The translations under genes were made by a program, and so were the position numbers. Shown piece after piece: positions 41,211-52,197 of a stretch of DNA of 64,000 nucleotides. Under the pieces are notes generated by a model that saw only the letters and a program-made list of their open reading frames with translations, had not been told where the DNA came from and searched no databases. Numbering within the stretch: the first letter of the stretch is position 1; the number at the start of each line of letters is the position of its first letter. This DNA comes from Clostridia bacterium (lineage in GTDB: Bacteria; Bacillota; Clostridia; Christensenellales; Borkfalkiaceae). The DNA lies in contig JAFTQB010000016.1 in NCBI GenBank assembly GCA_017462985.1, forward strand, positions 1 to 64,000, given 5' to 3'.

Positions 41211-42380
41211 ATGCGTTCGTTTATCAATGAAAAATCAAGGGCGTTGAAGCCCAGCGGTATCCGTAAATTTTTCGATATCGTTCGGGAAACGGAGGGCGCG
41301 ATCTCACTCGGCGTGGGCGAGCCGGATTTCGTTACGCCTTGGAAGGTCCGCTCCGCCGCCATCACCTCTTTGCAGCGCGGTTATACTCAATATACGGGCA
41401 ACCGCGGCTTGCCGAAGCTTTTGAACCTCATCTCGCGCTATCTCTCCGAACGGTTTTCGCTCGATTTCGACCCCGCGCATATCGTCGTAACGGTGGGCGG
41501 CAGCGAGGCGATCGACCTTGCCTTGCGCGCTTGCGTGGATCGGGGGGAGGAAGTGCTCGTGCCCGATCCTTCCTACGTTTCCTACGCGCCGTTGATCGCG
41601 ATGTCCGACGGCGTGCCCGTCAGCGTGGAGTGCAGGGAAGAGGACGCGTTCGTCGTTCGCGCGGACGCCTTGGAAAAGGCGATCACGCCCAAGACCAAAG
41701 CGATCATTCTCACCTATCCGAACAACCCCACGGGCGCGATCATGACCAAAGAACAGCTTCAAGAGATTGCCGCCGTGATCGAAAAACACGATCTTTTGGT
41801 GATTTCCGACGAAATTTACGCCGAGCTTACCTACGGCAAAAAGCATTGCTCCATCGCTTCCCTGCCGGGAATGAAGGAACGCACCGTGTACGTGGGAGGG
41901 TTTTCCAAAGCGTTCGCCATGACGGGCTGGCGCTTGGGCTTCGTTTGCGCGCCCGCCGAGGTGGACGACGCGATGTTTAAAATTCATCAATACGCCATGC
42001 TTTGCGCGCCGATCACGTCGCAATACGCGGGGATCGAAGCGCTTTCCGACGGGCTTTCCGACGGCTTTTCCACCGTGGAAGAAATGCGCGAGGCGTACGA
42101 TAAACGCCGCCGCTTCGTGTTGCATTCCCTTGCCGAAATCGGCTTGGATTGCTTCGAGCCAAAAGGCGCGTTTTATGCCTTCCCGTCCGTGAAAAACACG
42201 GGGCTGACGAGCGAGGAGTTTGCCGAAAAGCTTTTAAAGAGCCAAAAGGTTGCCGTCGTTCCCGGGACGGCGTTCGGGCAATTCGGGGCGCAAAACGTCC
42301 GCCTTTCCTACGCGACGGGAATGTCTGCGCTTGCCGAGGCGTTCGACCGTATGTCGGCGTTTATGAAAGAATATAAATAA
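41211..42380 (+). CDS. PLP-dependent aminotransferase, AlaT/class I-II
   Basis: The 389-residue protein has the fold-type I signature: SLGVGEPDFVTP (about 32-43), YPNNPTGA (about 168-175), SDEIYAELTYG and the PLP lysine in GGFSKAFAMTGWRLG (about 230-244). The close link to an Lrp-family gene points to an alanine or branched aminotransferase like AlaT (YugH). Ribosome binding is weak (only GG before the ATG), consistent with translational coupling to the 4-bp upstream gene. Confidence 0.9.
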   Translation: MRSFINEKSRALKPSGIRKFFDIVRETEGAISLGVGEPDFVTPWKVRSAAITSLQRGYTQYTGNRGLPKLLNLISRYLSERFSLDFDPAHIVVTVGGSEAIDLALRACVDRGEEVLVPDPSYVSYAPLIAMSDGVPVSVECREEDAFVVRADALEKAITPKTKAIILTYPNNPTGAIMTKEQLQEIAAVIEKHDLLVISDEIYAELTYGKKHCSIASLPGMKERTVYVGGFSKAFAMTGWRLGFVCAPAEVDDAMFKIHQYAMLCAPITSQYAGIEALSDGLSDGFSTVEEMREAYDKRRRFVLHSLAEIGLDCFEPKGAFYAFPSVKNTGLTSEEFAEKLLKSQKVAVVPGTAFGQFGAQNVRLSYATGMSALAEAFDRMSAFMKEYK

Positions 42381-42543
42381 TTGAATGCGAAAAATTCCTT
42401 TTTAAGCACCCGTGTTTGCGTTTGATTGAAAAATCTTGGATTTTTATTCATAAAACGAAGAATAAACGCATAAAATGGTAAAAAATAGTTAAGAAAAAAC
42501 CTAAAAAAATCTTTTTCCTTATAGGAAGTTAGGGGAAAAATCA

Positions 42544-42572
42544 TTGACAAAACCAAAAAAAACGGGTATAAT
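42544..42572 (+). promoter_or_regulatory. greA-lysS promoter
   Basis: Perfect TTGACA (42544-42549), 17 bp, TATAAT (42567-42572). The 5' UTR is about 95 nt and has a weak CCGTG/CACGG hairpin followed by TATTTTTG. Confidence 0.9.
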
Positions 42573-42672
42573 AAGGAAAACTGAATGAAAAACGCCGTGG
42601 CTTTTGAAAGAAAGACACGGTGGTATTTTTGTGTCTATGCGGAAAAACGCAAGGCATGGGGAGGAAAATTTT

Positions 42673-43194
42673 ATGGCAAAATTGTATCTTACGGAAAACG
42701 GAGCGTTGGCAGAGATCGAGAGCGACAAGGTGTATATGTCGAGGGGGGGCTACGAGGCAGCCAAGCGCCATTTGAAGTATTTACAAACGGAAAAACGGGA
42801 TGAGATCGTGGCGAGAATTTCCGAGGCGAGAAGCCACGGGGATCTTTCCGAGAACGCGGAATACGACGCGGCAAGAAACGAACAAGCGGCGAACGAAGGG
42901 GAAATTTTAGAACTTGAATACAAAATTAAGAATCGGCAAATTTACGCCGTTCCCACCGCTCCCGATTTTATCACTTTTGGCGTAAAAGTAACCGTTTACG
43001 ACGAAGATTTCGAAGAACATATCGCGTACGAGATCACGGGTACGATGGAAGCGGACGCGGACGCGGGCAAAATTTCCAACGAATCGCCCGTAGGCGAGGC
43101 GTTGATCGGCCATAAGACGGGCGACACGGTAACGGTGCGCCTTGCGAACGGCAACGAATTCGATTTGAAAGTAGAAAAAATCGAGCTCGCATAA
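42673..43194 (+). CDS. greA: Transcription elongation factor GreA
   Basis: GreA rescues backtracked RNA polymerase by stimulating transcript cleavage. The 173-residue protein has the coiled-coil domain with HGDLSENAEYDAARNEQ (about 56-72, carrying the catalytic acidic tip) and a C-terminal FKBP-like domain ending in NGNEFDLKVEKIELA. There are about 12-15 extra residues at the N-terminus relative to ~158-residue homologues. The ATG at 42673 follows GGGGAGG. lysS follows, as in many Firmicutes. Confidence 0.95.
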   Translation: MAKLYLTENGALAEIESDKVYMSRGGYEAAKRHLKYLQTEKRDEIVARISEARSHGDLSENAEYDAARNEQAANEGEILELEYKIKNRQIYAVPTAPDFITFGVKVTVYDEDFEEHIAYEITGTMEADADAGKISNESPVGEALIGHKTGDTVTVRLANGNEFDLKVEKIELA

Positions 43195-43233
43195 AAAATA
43201 CGCAATCAAAGACGAAAATTCACGAGGTGTACG

Positions 43234-44736
43234 ATGCAAGAGAATAACGTTACGACGATGCAGGAAGAAGAACAGCTCATTGAGCAGGCGAAAATTCGCC
43301 GCGACAAGCTCGCCAAGCTTGTTTCCGAGGGCAAGAACCCTTACGAACAGGTAAAATATCCCGTTGACGCGGACTCCGCTTCCATCAAAGCGGATTTCGA
43401 AGCGTACGAAGGCAAGACGGTGGTGATGGCGGGCAGAATGATGTCCCGCCGTATCATGGGTAAGGCGTCTTTTTCGCATATCGCGGATAAGAGCGGCACG
43501 ATCCAGATCTACGTTACCCGCCAAGATATCGGGGAAGAAAATTATATGTCTTATAAAAAAGACTACGATATCGGGGATATTTTCGGGTTTAAGGGATTCG
43601 TGTTTAAAACGCAAACGGGCGAGGTTTCCGTGCACGTGCAGGAATTGGTATTGCTTTCCAAGTCCTTATTGCCCCTGCCCGAAAAATATAACGGGCTGCA
43701 AAATCAGGATATGAAATACCGCTTGCGCCACCTTGATTTGATTATGAACGACGACGTGAAAAAGACGTTCCGTATCCGTTCGCAGATCTTAAAGGAAATT
43801 CGCGCCTACCTCGACGGTATGGGATATTTGGAAGTGGATACGCCCACCCTTTTAACGCTTGAAATCGGCGCGGACGCACGCCCGTTCAAGACCCACCACA
43901 ACGCGCTGGATTTAGAAATGTATATGCGTATCGAAACGGAGCTTTTCTTAAAAAGACTTATCGTCGGCGGCTTGGACAGAGTGTACGAAGTGGGCAGAAT
44001 TTTTAGAAATGAGGGCATGGACGCGTTCCACAACCCCGAATTTACTACGATCGAAATGTACCAAGCATACAGCGATTATATCGATATGATGGATCTTATC
44101 GAGGATCTTTATAAAACGGTTACGCTGAAAGTTTGCGGCACGCTGGATATCACCTATCAAGGCACGGTCATTCACATGGGCGAATGGACGAGAATGACGA
44201 TGGTGGAAGCGGTGAAAAAATACGCGGGCGTAGATTATAACGATTGGGAAAGCGACGAACAGGCGCGCGCCGTAGCCAAAGAAAAAGGATTAGAGCTTGA
44301 ACAGGGCGACGCGGCAACCAAGGGGCACGTACTCATCGAATTTTTCGACGCGTTCGTCGAAGACAACCTCGTTCAGCCCACCGTCATCTACGATTATCCC
44401 GTGGAAAATTCCCCGCTTGCAAAGCGCAAGCCGTCTAATCCCGCGTTTACCGAACGGTTTGAATATTTTATCTGCGGGCACGAATACGGCAACGCGTTCT
44501 CGGAGCTGAACGATCCGATCGACCAAAAGCAAAGAATGGTCAAGCAGGTGGAAGCGAAGCGCGCGAAAGGCAACAACGACGCGCAGGTGGACGAGGATTT
44601 CATCAACGCGCTCGAATACGGTCTGCCCCCCACGGGCGGACTCGGTATGGGGCTTGATCGCTTCGTGATGCTTTTGACGGATAGCTCCACCATTCGCGAC
44701 GTTATCCTGTTCCCCACGATGAAACCTAAAAAATAA
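43234..44736 (+). CDS. lysS: Lysyl-tRNA synthetase, class II
   Basis: The 500-residue enzyme has an N-terminal OB-fold anticodon domain (about 55-145), motif 1 (YLDGMGYLEVDTPTL), motif 2 (VYEVGRIFRNEGMDAFHNPE) and motif 3 (GLPPTGGLGMGLDRFVMLL). The segment before THHNALD reads LEIGADARPF where most LysRS have a Gly-Gly-Ala-Ala stretch, a modest variation. It lies 39 bp after greA. A terminator follows and no T-box leader is seen. Confidence 0.96.
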   Translation: MQENNVTTMQEEEQLIEQAKIRRDKLAKLVSEGKNPYEQVKYPVDADSASIKADFEAYEGKTVVMAGRMMSRRIMGKASFSHIADKSGTIQIYVTRQDIGEENYMSYKKDYDIGDIFGFKGFVFKTQTGEVSVHVQELVLLSKSLLPLPEKYNGLQNQDMKYRLRHLDLIMNDDVKKTFRIRSQILKEIRAYLDGMGYLEVDTPTLLTLEIGADARPFKTHHNALDLEMYMRIETELFLKRLIVGGLDRVYEVGRIFRNEGMDAFHNPEFTTIEMYQAYSDYIDMMDLIEDLYKTVTLKVCGTLDITYQGTVIHMGEWTRMTMVEAVKKYAGVDYNDWESDEQARAVAKEKGLELEQGDAATKGHVLIEFFDAFVEDNLVQPTVIYDYPVENSPLAKRKPSNPAFTERFEYFICGHEYGNAFSELNDPIDQKQRMVKQVEAKRAKGNNDAQVDEDFINALEYGLPPTGGLGMGLDRFVMLLTDSSTIRDVILFPTMKPKK

Positions 44737-44757
44737 GCGCCCTTCGGCGCTGACCTT

Positions 44758-44791
44758 CGCGCCGAAACCAAACGGTTTTCGGCGCGTTTTG
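44758..44791 (+). terminator. lysS terminator
   Basis: CGCGCCGAAACC and GGTTTTCGGCGCG pair, followed by TTTTG. Confidence 0.8.
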
Positions 44792-44818
44792 ATCACTCGG
44801 TTTTTCACGGCGGTATCA

Positions 44819-44846
44819 TTTACTTATCACTTTATTGTGCTATGAT
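44819..44846 (+). promoter_or_regulatory. Promoter for the 44864 gene
   Basis: TTTACT (44819-44824), 16 bp, TATGAT (44841-44846); GGAGGG precedes the ATG. Confidence 0.45.
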
Positions 44847-44863
44847 AAGGCACGGAGGGAAAT

Positions 44864-45928
44864 ATGGACGCAAAAATCAACAAAAATCGTCTGGGGCATT
44901 TGCTTTCCTACGATTGGGTAAAAATTATCGGCGTGATCGTGGCGGCGATCCTCGTTTGGTCGCTGATCTTTACGATGACGGCAACGCGGATCACCGGCTC
45001 GCAATCCTATTCGATCGTCAATTACTACGGGATGCACTTCGGCGACGGCGCGAATAAATATTATAACTTTGCCGAGGACGAATTTTCCTACGAAGTCATC
45101 GAAGCGAACGTCGTGGACGTTTTGCAGGGCGGCGACGATTACGTGAGCACGATGATAGAAACGCGCTTTGCCACGGGCGAGGGCGATTTGATGTTTATCG
45201 GCAACACCGATAACCCCGATACGCAAACGGAGAAAAAGGACGCCGACGGCAATACGGTTACCGACGGCGAAGGGAATCCCGTTTACGAATATACCTCGTA
45301 TTTGAGCGGCTTTTTACAAAGCGGCTACTTTTTCAACGTTTCGCGCTTGGATGATACCGCTACTTCCGACGGGTATTTCACGCAAATGAAAAACTATCTC
45401 GGCTTATTCTACGATTATACCGAAACGGAAAAATCGTATAGCGGCGTTTCCATGCTCGTTGCCGATTTCGACGAAAATTCGCTCAATATCCAAGCGGTGG
45501 AAGAGCGTTTCGTTGCGCGCGTGAATAAAAATAAGGACAAGCGCTATAAAACGGAAGACGAGATCGCGCAAGGCAAAGCGGACGAGATCGCCCGTATTAA
45601 GGGCTACGCCGCGGCGTACGAAGCGTTTTTTGCAAACCTCGACGGCGGCTTGATCGCGTTCACCGTTTCCACCGTGCAAATGACGGAAGAGGTTGCCTAT
45701 ACGGGCGTGTACAGTATCGATCTTTGCCCGAACGAGGCTACCATGGGCGGGTTGAAAGACTTTATCTATTATTACGCAAAGGACGAAGCGGGCACGGAAT
45801 ACAAGACGGCGGCGAATATGAACGCGCTGTTTTTGGAACTGGACGGCTTGGACGGAGATTTCAAATACGAAACGGTGGCGCTCGTCAACCGCTTGGTGAA
45901 AGAATACGCCGTCGCGCAATCGAATTGA
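44864..45928 (+). CDS. Membrane-anchored extracytoplasmic protein, unknown function
   Basis: The 354-residue protein has a short basic N-terminus, one TM helix (about 17-42) and a large extracytoplasmic region with a Thr/Asp-rich insert (about 112-145). No cysteine lipobox is present. The rest is rich in tyrosine and acidic residues with no motif I recognise; it might be a solute-binding-like or substrate-sensing protein. CGGAGGG precedes the ATG. The following gene starts 15 bp later, so they may form one operon with tmk and mntP. Confidence 0.7.
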   Translation: MDAKINKNRLGHLLSYDWVKIIGVIVAAILVWSLIFTMTATRITGSQSYSIVNYYGMHFGDGANKYYNFAEDEFSYEVIEANVVDVLQGGDDYVSTMIETRFATGEGDLMFIGNTDNPDTQTEKKDADGNTVTDGEGNPVYEYTSYLSGFLQSGYFFNVSRLDDTATSDGYFTQMKNYLGLFYDYTETEKSYSGVSMLVADFDENSLNIQAVEERFVARVNKNKDKRYKTEDEIAQGKADEIARIKGYAAAYEAFFANLDGGLIAFTVSTVQMTEEVAYTGVYSIDLCPNEATMGGLKDFIYYYAKDEAGTEYKTAANMNALFLELDGLDGDFKYETVALVNRLVKEYAVAQSN

Positions 45929-45942
45929 CGGGAGCAAAGAGT

Positions 45943-47229
45943 ATGCGGAGCATTTTGAAAGACGAACGAACGCTTGCGCGTTGCCATATCGCAAAAATGC
46001 TGCTTAGCCAAAGCGAAACCCCGCATATTTCCTTTCATACCCCCGGGCATAAAGTAAACGACTTGGATATCACCGAGCTTTCTTATTCGGATAATCTTTC
46101 TTCGCCCAAGGGCTGTATCCGTGCGGCGCAAGAGGATATCGCCGCTATTTTGGGGGCGAAGCAAAGCTTTATTTTGACGGACGGAAGCACTTCGGGCGTG
46201 TATTCCATGCTCAAAGCGGCGTTTGACGGCGGCGTAAAGCGCGTTGCCGCGCCCTTGCTTTCTCACAAAAGTTTTTTCAACGGGTGTGCCCTTTTGGGGC
46301 TTGCGCCCGTTTTGTTTGAAGCGCCGCAAGGTTCAATCCCGTTGCCCGTGCGCTTGGAAGACGCGGAAGCCGCGCTAAGCGGCGCCGACGCGCTCTTTCT
46401 CACTTCCCCCGATTATTATGGGAATATCCCCGATCTTCCCGCGATTGCCGCGCTTTGTCAAAGGCAGGGAAAACCGCTTTTGATCGACGGCGCGCACGGC
46501 GGGCATTTGCATTTTACGCCTGCGCTTTATGCGGGAACTTATGCCGATTTATGGGTGGACGGCGTACATAAAAGTCTGCCCGCGCTCACGCAAGGCGCAG
46601 TAGTCAGCGCAAAAACGCAAGCGTGGGGCGAAAAGCTGAAAACCGCGGTGGATTTTTTCCGCACGTCCAGCCCCTCTTATCCGATCATGGCTTCGGTGGA
46701 ATACGCAGTGAAATATCCGCGTAACTTACAATTGGAAACGCTCGTACATACGCTTTTTAGCGATTGTTCCTGCGTTCGCGTGAGCGAGGATTGGACGAAA
46801 CTCCTGCTCTTTGTCAAAAACGGCTTTTTGGTAGCCAAGGGGTTGGAATCGGTCGGCGTTTATCCCGAATTTTCCGATGAAAATCTCGTGTGTTTCTATC
46901 TTTCCCCCGCCACTTCCGCAGAGGAGCTGAACGGGCTGAAAGAAGCGATACGGCGTTTGGAAGAAAGGGGCGAAACGCTGGACAAAAAAACGCTTGAACG
47001 CGCACCTGCCCCCCAAAAATTGCAAAATATTGCGGGGAAAGAATGCGAATGGATACCGCTTGCGGGGGCGGCGGGCAGAATCAGCGCGGGCTTTTGCGGT
47101 TTGTTTCCGCCCTGTTTGCCGCTCGTCTTTTTGGGCGAGAGGATCGAAGAAGAAAAAATTGCTCGACTCCAAAGCGCGACGGGCGTATTCGGAATCGAGA
47201 ACGATAAAATTTTGGTGGTGAAGGAATGA
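45943..47229 (+). CDS. Orn/Lys/Arg decarboxylase family PLP enzyme
   Basis: The 428-residue protein has HISFHTPGHKVNDL (about 28-41), LTDGSTSGVYSML, LLIDGAHGGHLHF and the PLP lysine in DGVHKSLPALTQGAV (about 203-217), all typical of the basic amino-acid decarboxylase major domain; the C-terminal domain is short. It resembles YaaO of Bacillus, which also precedes tmk. It may decarboxylate lysine, ornithine or arginine, or have another role. GGGAG precedes the ATG at 45943. Confidence 0.88.
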   Translation: MRSILKDERTLARCHIAKMLLSQSETPHISFHTPGHKVNDLDITELSYSDNLSSPKGCIRAAQEDIAAILGAKQSFILTDGSTSGVYSMLKAAFDGGVKRVAAPLLSHKSFFNGCALLGLAPVLFEAPQGSIPLPVRLEDAEAALSGADALFLTSPDYYGNIPDLPAIAALCQRQGKPLLIDGAHGGHLHFTPALYAGTYADLWVDGVHKSLPALTQGAVVSAKTQAWGEKLKTAVDFFRTSSPSYPIMASVEYAVKYPRNLQLETLVHTLFSDCSCVRVSEDWTKLLLFVKNGFLVAKGLESVGVYPEFSDENLVCFYLSPATSAEELNGLKEAIRRLEERGETLDKKTLERAPAPQKLQNIAGKECEWIPLAGAAGRISAGFCGLFPPCLPLVFLGERIEEEKIARLQSATGVFGIENDKILVVKE

Positions 47230-47849
47230 AAGGAAAATTGATTACGTTCGAGGGCTGCGACGGTTGCGGCAAGAGCACGCAGCTGAAAATTTTAAGCGAC
47301 TTTTTGCAAAGCGGCGGCATACCTCATATCTTCACGCGCGAACCGGGCGGCGGAAAAATTTCCGAAGCCATTCGCGGCGTGCTGTTGGACGGTAAAAACG
47401 CGGAAATGTCGGACGAATGCGAAGCGCTTTTATACGCGGCGGCGCGCGCGCAACATATCAACGACCGCATCGCCCCCGCATTGCGCGAGGGAAAATTGGT
47501 GGTGTGCGATCGCTACGTGGATTCCTCGTTCGCCTATCAAGCGTACGCGCGCGGTTTGGGCATGGAATTTGTGGCGAAGATCAACGCGTTCGCCTTGGAA
47601 GAATATTTGCCTGATCTCACCTTTTTTATCGATCTTTCCCCCGAAGACGCGTTTCAAAGAAAACACGGCGCGGACGAAAACGACCGCTTGGAACAGGCGG
47701 GGCTTGCTTTTCACAAAAAGGTGTACGAGGGCTATCTCGCTCTCGCAAAGCAATATCCCGATCGTTTCGTCGTTTTGAACGGCAAGGATAGCATCGACGG
47801 GATCGCGCTTGCCGTGCAAAGCGCGTTGAAGCAAAGAGGTTGTATTTAA
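47226..47849 (+). CDS. tmk: Thymidylate kinase
   Basis: Tmk phosphorylates dTMP to dTDP. The 207-residue protein has the P-loop FEGCDGCGKSTQ (about 8-19), the DR(Y/H) motif VVCDRYVDSSFAYQ and the LID segment ADENDRLEQAG. TREPGG follows the N-terminal part. The start overlaps the preceding stop by 4 bp (ATGA). The order (decarboxylase, tmk) matches Bacillus yaaO-tmk. Confidence 0.95.
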   Translation: MKGKLITFEGCDGCGKSTQLKILSDFLQSGGIPHIFTREPGGGKISEAIRGVLLDGKNAEMSDECEALLYAAARAQHINDRIAPALREGKLVVCDRYVDSSFAYQAYARGLGMEFVAKINAFALEEYLPDLTFFIDLSPEDAFQRKHGADENDRLEQAGLAFHKKVYEGYLALAKQYPDRFVVLNGKDSIDGIALAVQSALKQRGCI

Positions 47850-47851
47850 AA

Positions 47852-48478
47852 ATGGGCGTTTTAGAAGTCGTATTTTTAGGGATCGCACTTTCGATGGACG
47901 CCGTTGCCGTGAGTATGACGAACGGCATGACGGCAAAAAAATTATGCCCCCGCCACGCGCTTTTGATCGCGTTATTTTTCGGCGTATTTCAGGCGCTGAT
48001 GCCCCTCGTTGGGTATTTCATCGCAGACCTGGTTGCCTCTAATTTTGTGGAAACCTTCGAAAAGATCTCGTCGATCATCGCTTTCGTGTTGCTCGGATTT
48101 TTGGGCGGCAAGATGATTTTTGATTGCGTGCGCGGAATGATCAAAGCAAAAAAGGGCGTAGAAGAGGAATGCGATGCCTGTTTTTCGTCGGAAAAAGGCT
48201 TTTCGATTTTCAAGCTACTTATGCAAGCCGTTGCCACGTCCATCGACGCGCTCGCTGTGGGGATCACCTTGAAGATGGCGGCGATGACGGAACAGGGCTT
48301 GGCGCTCGGCATTTTCGGCGCGGTGGGCGTGATCGGCGCGATCACTTTCGCCCTTTCGCTCGTCGCGGTGTATATCGGCAAGGCGCTCGGCAACAAGCTC
48401 GCGGATAAAGCGGGCGTGTTTGGCGGCGCGGTGCTCGTGATTATCGGCGTAAAGCTCCTTTTGGAAGGAATTTTATAA
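47852..48478 (+). CDS. mntP: MntP-like manganese efflux pump
   Basis: MntP (DUF204) exports Mn2+. The 208-residue protein has six TM helices in two repeats with acidic motifs GIALSMDAVAVSMTNG (about 9-24) and ATSIDALAVGITL. The ATG at 47852 is chosen over a TTG 12 bases earlier; GAGG lies about 12 bases upstream. A manganese yybP-ykoY riboswitch was looked for and not found, so expression probably follows tmk. Confidence 0.92.
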   Translation: MGVLEVVFLGIALSMDAVAVSMTNGMTAKKLCPRHALLIALFFGVFQALMPLVGYFIADLVASNFVETFEKISSIIAFVLLGFLGGKMIFDCVRGMIKAKKGVEEECDACFSSEKGFSIFKLLMQAVATSIDALAVGITLKMAAMTEQGLALGIFGAVGVIGAITFALSLVAVYIGKALGNKLADKAGVFGGAVLVIIGVKLLLEGIL

Positions 48479-48556
48479 AATTTAGTGAAAAAAATACGGA
48501 ATTTTCACAAAAGTATGGTAAAATAAGGATAATCAACTACGAAAGAGGTATCAAAA

Positions 48557-49594
48557 ATGGCAACGAAAAAGAAAAAAGGCTTGATGATCACGGCGATCGT
48601 CTTGGGCGCGATCGTATTGATCTATGCGATCTTGGCGCTCTTTCCCCGCCCGAAGAATTTCGCTTTGGACAACCCGATGATGAAGCAATCGGAAATGCCC
48701 CTCTTGATCGCGCACGGCGGCGGCAACAAGGAATTTCCCGATAATACGCTCGAAGCGTTCTACAACGCGTACAGCGTGGACGAAAACGTAATGATGGAAA
48801 CGGACGTCAGCATCACGAAAGACGGCGTGGTGATCCTTTCCCACGATACGACGATCGACCGCAAAACCAACGCCGTGGGGGAAATTTCCGAATGGAACTA
48901 CGCCGACCTCATTGCGCAGGAAGTGGATTTTTCCTATACGAACAAAACGGATAGCGAAACCGATCGCTTGATCGAGGGTTCGGAGCGTAAAAAATTCAAA
49001 AACCCCGACGGCGTGGAAGTAACGCCTTTGGACGTGGAGTATCCTAACGGCGTAACGGCGCGGCACGAAAGCGTGTTCCTCGCCACCACCTTGGAAGAAT
49101 TGATCACCTGCTTTCCTAAAAACCGTATCAACGTAGAAATCAAGCAATCGGGCGAGTTGGGGAAACGGGCGCTTGCGGCGGTTGTGGAGCTGTTGGAAGA
49201 ACACGGCGCGTTCGATCGCGTGGTGCTCGCTTCCTTCCATAACGAGATTTACGACGAATTTAAGCGTATGCAAAAGGCGAAGGAAGTGCCCGAAACGTTT
49301 ATGTATTCTCCCGGTACGGGCGGCGCGGTGAATTTCTACGTGCTGTACCTTTTAGGTTTAGACGTATTCTTCGGGGATAATATGTGCGTATTCCAGCTCC
49401 CCACCGAGCAGTACGGCTTCGATTTGGCAACGAAGAGCCTTGTCGACCGCGCGCACGCGCACAACCTCGCCGTACATTATTGGACGATCAACGATAAAGA
49501 AGAAATGCGGAAGCTGATAGAAATCGGCGCGGACGGGATTATGACCGATTATCCGCACCGTTTGCAGGAAGTATACGACGAATACACGGCGTAA
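48557..49594 (+). CDS. Membrane-anchored glycerophosphodiester phosphodiesterase
   Basis: The 345-residue protein has a TM anchor (about 8-30) and a GDPD TIM barrel with LLIAHGGGNKEFPDNT (about 49-64, catalytic His53), METDVSITKDG (80-90, metal residues E81 and D83) and SHDTTIDRKT (His96). The arginine that normally follows the first histidine (HRG) is glycine here. A ~45-residue insert lies at about 110-160. The enzyme should hydrolyse deacylated phospholipids outside the membrane. GAAAGAGG precedes the ATG. Confidence 0.87.
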   Translation: MATKKKKGLMITAIVLGAIVLIYAILALFPRPKNFALDNPMMKQSEMPLLIAHGGGNKEFPDNTLEAFYNAYSVDENVMMETDVSITKDGVVILSHDTTIDRKTNAVGEISEWNYADLIAQEVDFSYTNKTDSETDRLIEGSERKKFKNPDGVEVTPLDVEYPNGVTARHESVFLATTLEELITCFPKNRINVEIKQSGELGKRALAAVVELLEEHGAFDRVVLASFHNEIYDEFKRMQKAKEVPETFMYSPGTGGAVNFYVLYLLGLDVFFGDNMCVFQLPTEQYGFDLATKSLVDRAHAHNLAVHYWTINDKEEMRKLIEIGADGIMTDYPHRLQEVYDEYTA

Positions 49595-49601
49595 ATACAG
49601 C

Positions 49602-49628
49602 AAAAAAGAGCCTTTCGAGGCTCTTTTC
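49602..49628 (+). terminator. Terminator after the phosphodiesterase gene
   Basis: AAAAGAGCC, a 6-base loop, GGCTCTTTT followed by CTTT. Confidence 0.8.
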
Positions 49629-49698
49629 TTTATTTCCTGTGATATAGCCGTTAAGGTGAAATGATTGCAAAGCAAGCAATTCACCTTTTAAACGCCTC

Positions 49699-49866
49699 TC
49701 AATCAAGTAGCTCCAAATCTTCCCTGCATTCTCTGCAGCTCCCGTCCGAACGCTTGGCGCACGCCGCGCAAAGCAGATCTCCGCACACGGGGCACGCGTA
49801 GCCCGTAACGCCGTTGAATTGATTGCCGCAAAGGGCGCAGTAAAAGAGTAAATCGTTGGTTTTCAT
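49699..49866 (-). CDS. Small zinc-ribbon protein, unknown function
   Basis: The 55-residue protein has four Cys-x2-Cys pairs (CALC, CPVC, CAAC, CREC) in a compact arrangement that can bind two zinc ions, like double zinc ribbons or FYVE/RING-like mini modules. The ATG at 49866 is preferred because GGGAGG lies 9 bases upstream; the frame is open to 49911. It is transcribed toward the AATTCAC hairpin at 49655-49690, away from gyrB. Function unknown. Confidence 0.65.
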   Translation of the reverse strand: MKTNDLLFYCALCGNQFNGVTGYACPVCGDLLCAACAKRSDGSCRECREDLELLD

Positions 49867-50063
49867 TTTTTCTTCCTCCCTTAGCAGTATTTTCCAAAAC
49901 AAAAATTTCATACCCGCAAAGCAAAAAACCGCCCCTTTATCGGGCGTTTTTCTTTTTTCTCGTAGAATGAGTCGGCGGACGGCGTTTTTTGCGATTTTGG
50001 CGTAAAAGCAAGGGGATTTTAAAGGGAAAACGCAAAAAGAAGAAAAAAATTTCTTTCAAACGC

Positions 50064-50092
50064 TTTTCTTTTTCTTTTTTTTGTGCTATAAT
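50064..50092 (+). promoter_or_regulatory. gyrB promoter
   Basis: Perfect TATAAT (50087-50092) with a weak -35 (TTTTCT). The leader contains a hairpin (TTCCTTTTTTAT with AAAAAAAGGAA) before GGGAG and the ATG. A further hairpin (GCCC...GGGC, 49928-49950) lies upstream; no gene is seen from 49867 to 50156. Confidence 0.6.
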
Positions 50093-50102
50093 AAGAGTGT
50101 AA

Positions 50103-52163
<2,061 letters not shown>

Positions 52164-52197
52164 CGGCGAATGGAAAATAAGATAAGGAAAAGATAAA

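Noticed and set aside
47850..47851. Manganese (yybP-ykoY) riboswitch before mntP
   Set aside because: mntP starts only a few bases after tmk, leaving no room for one.
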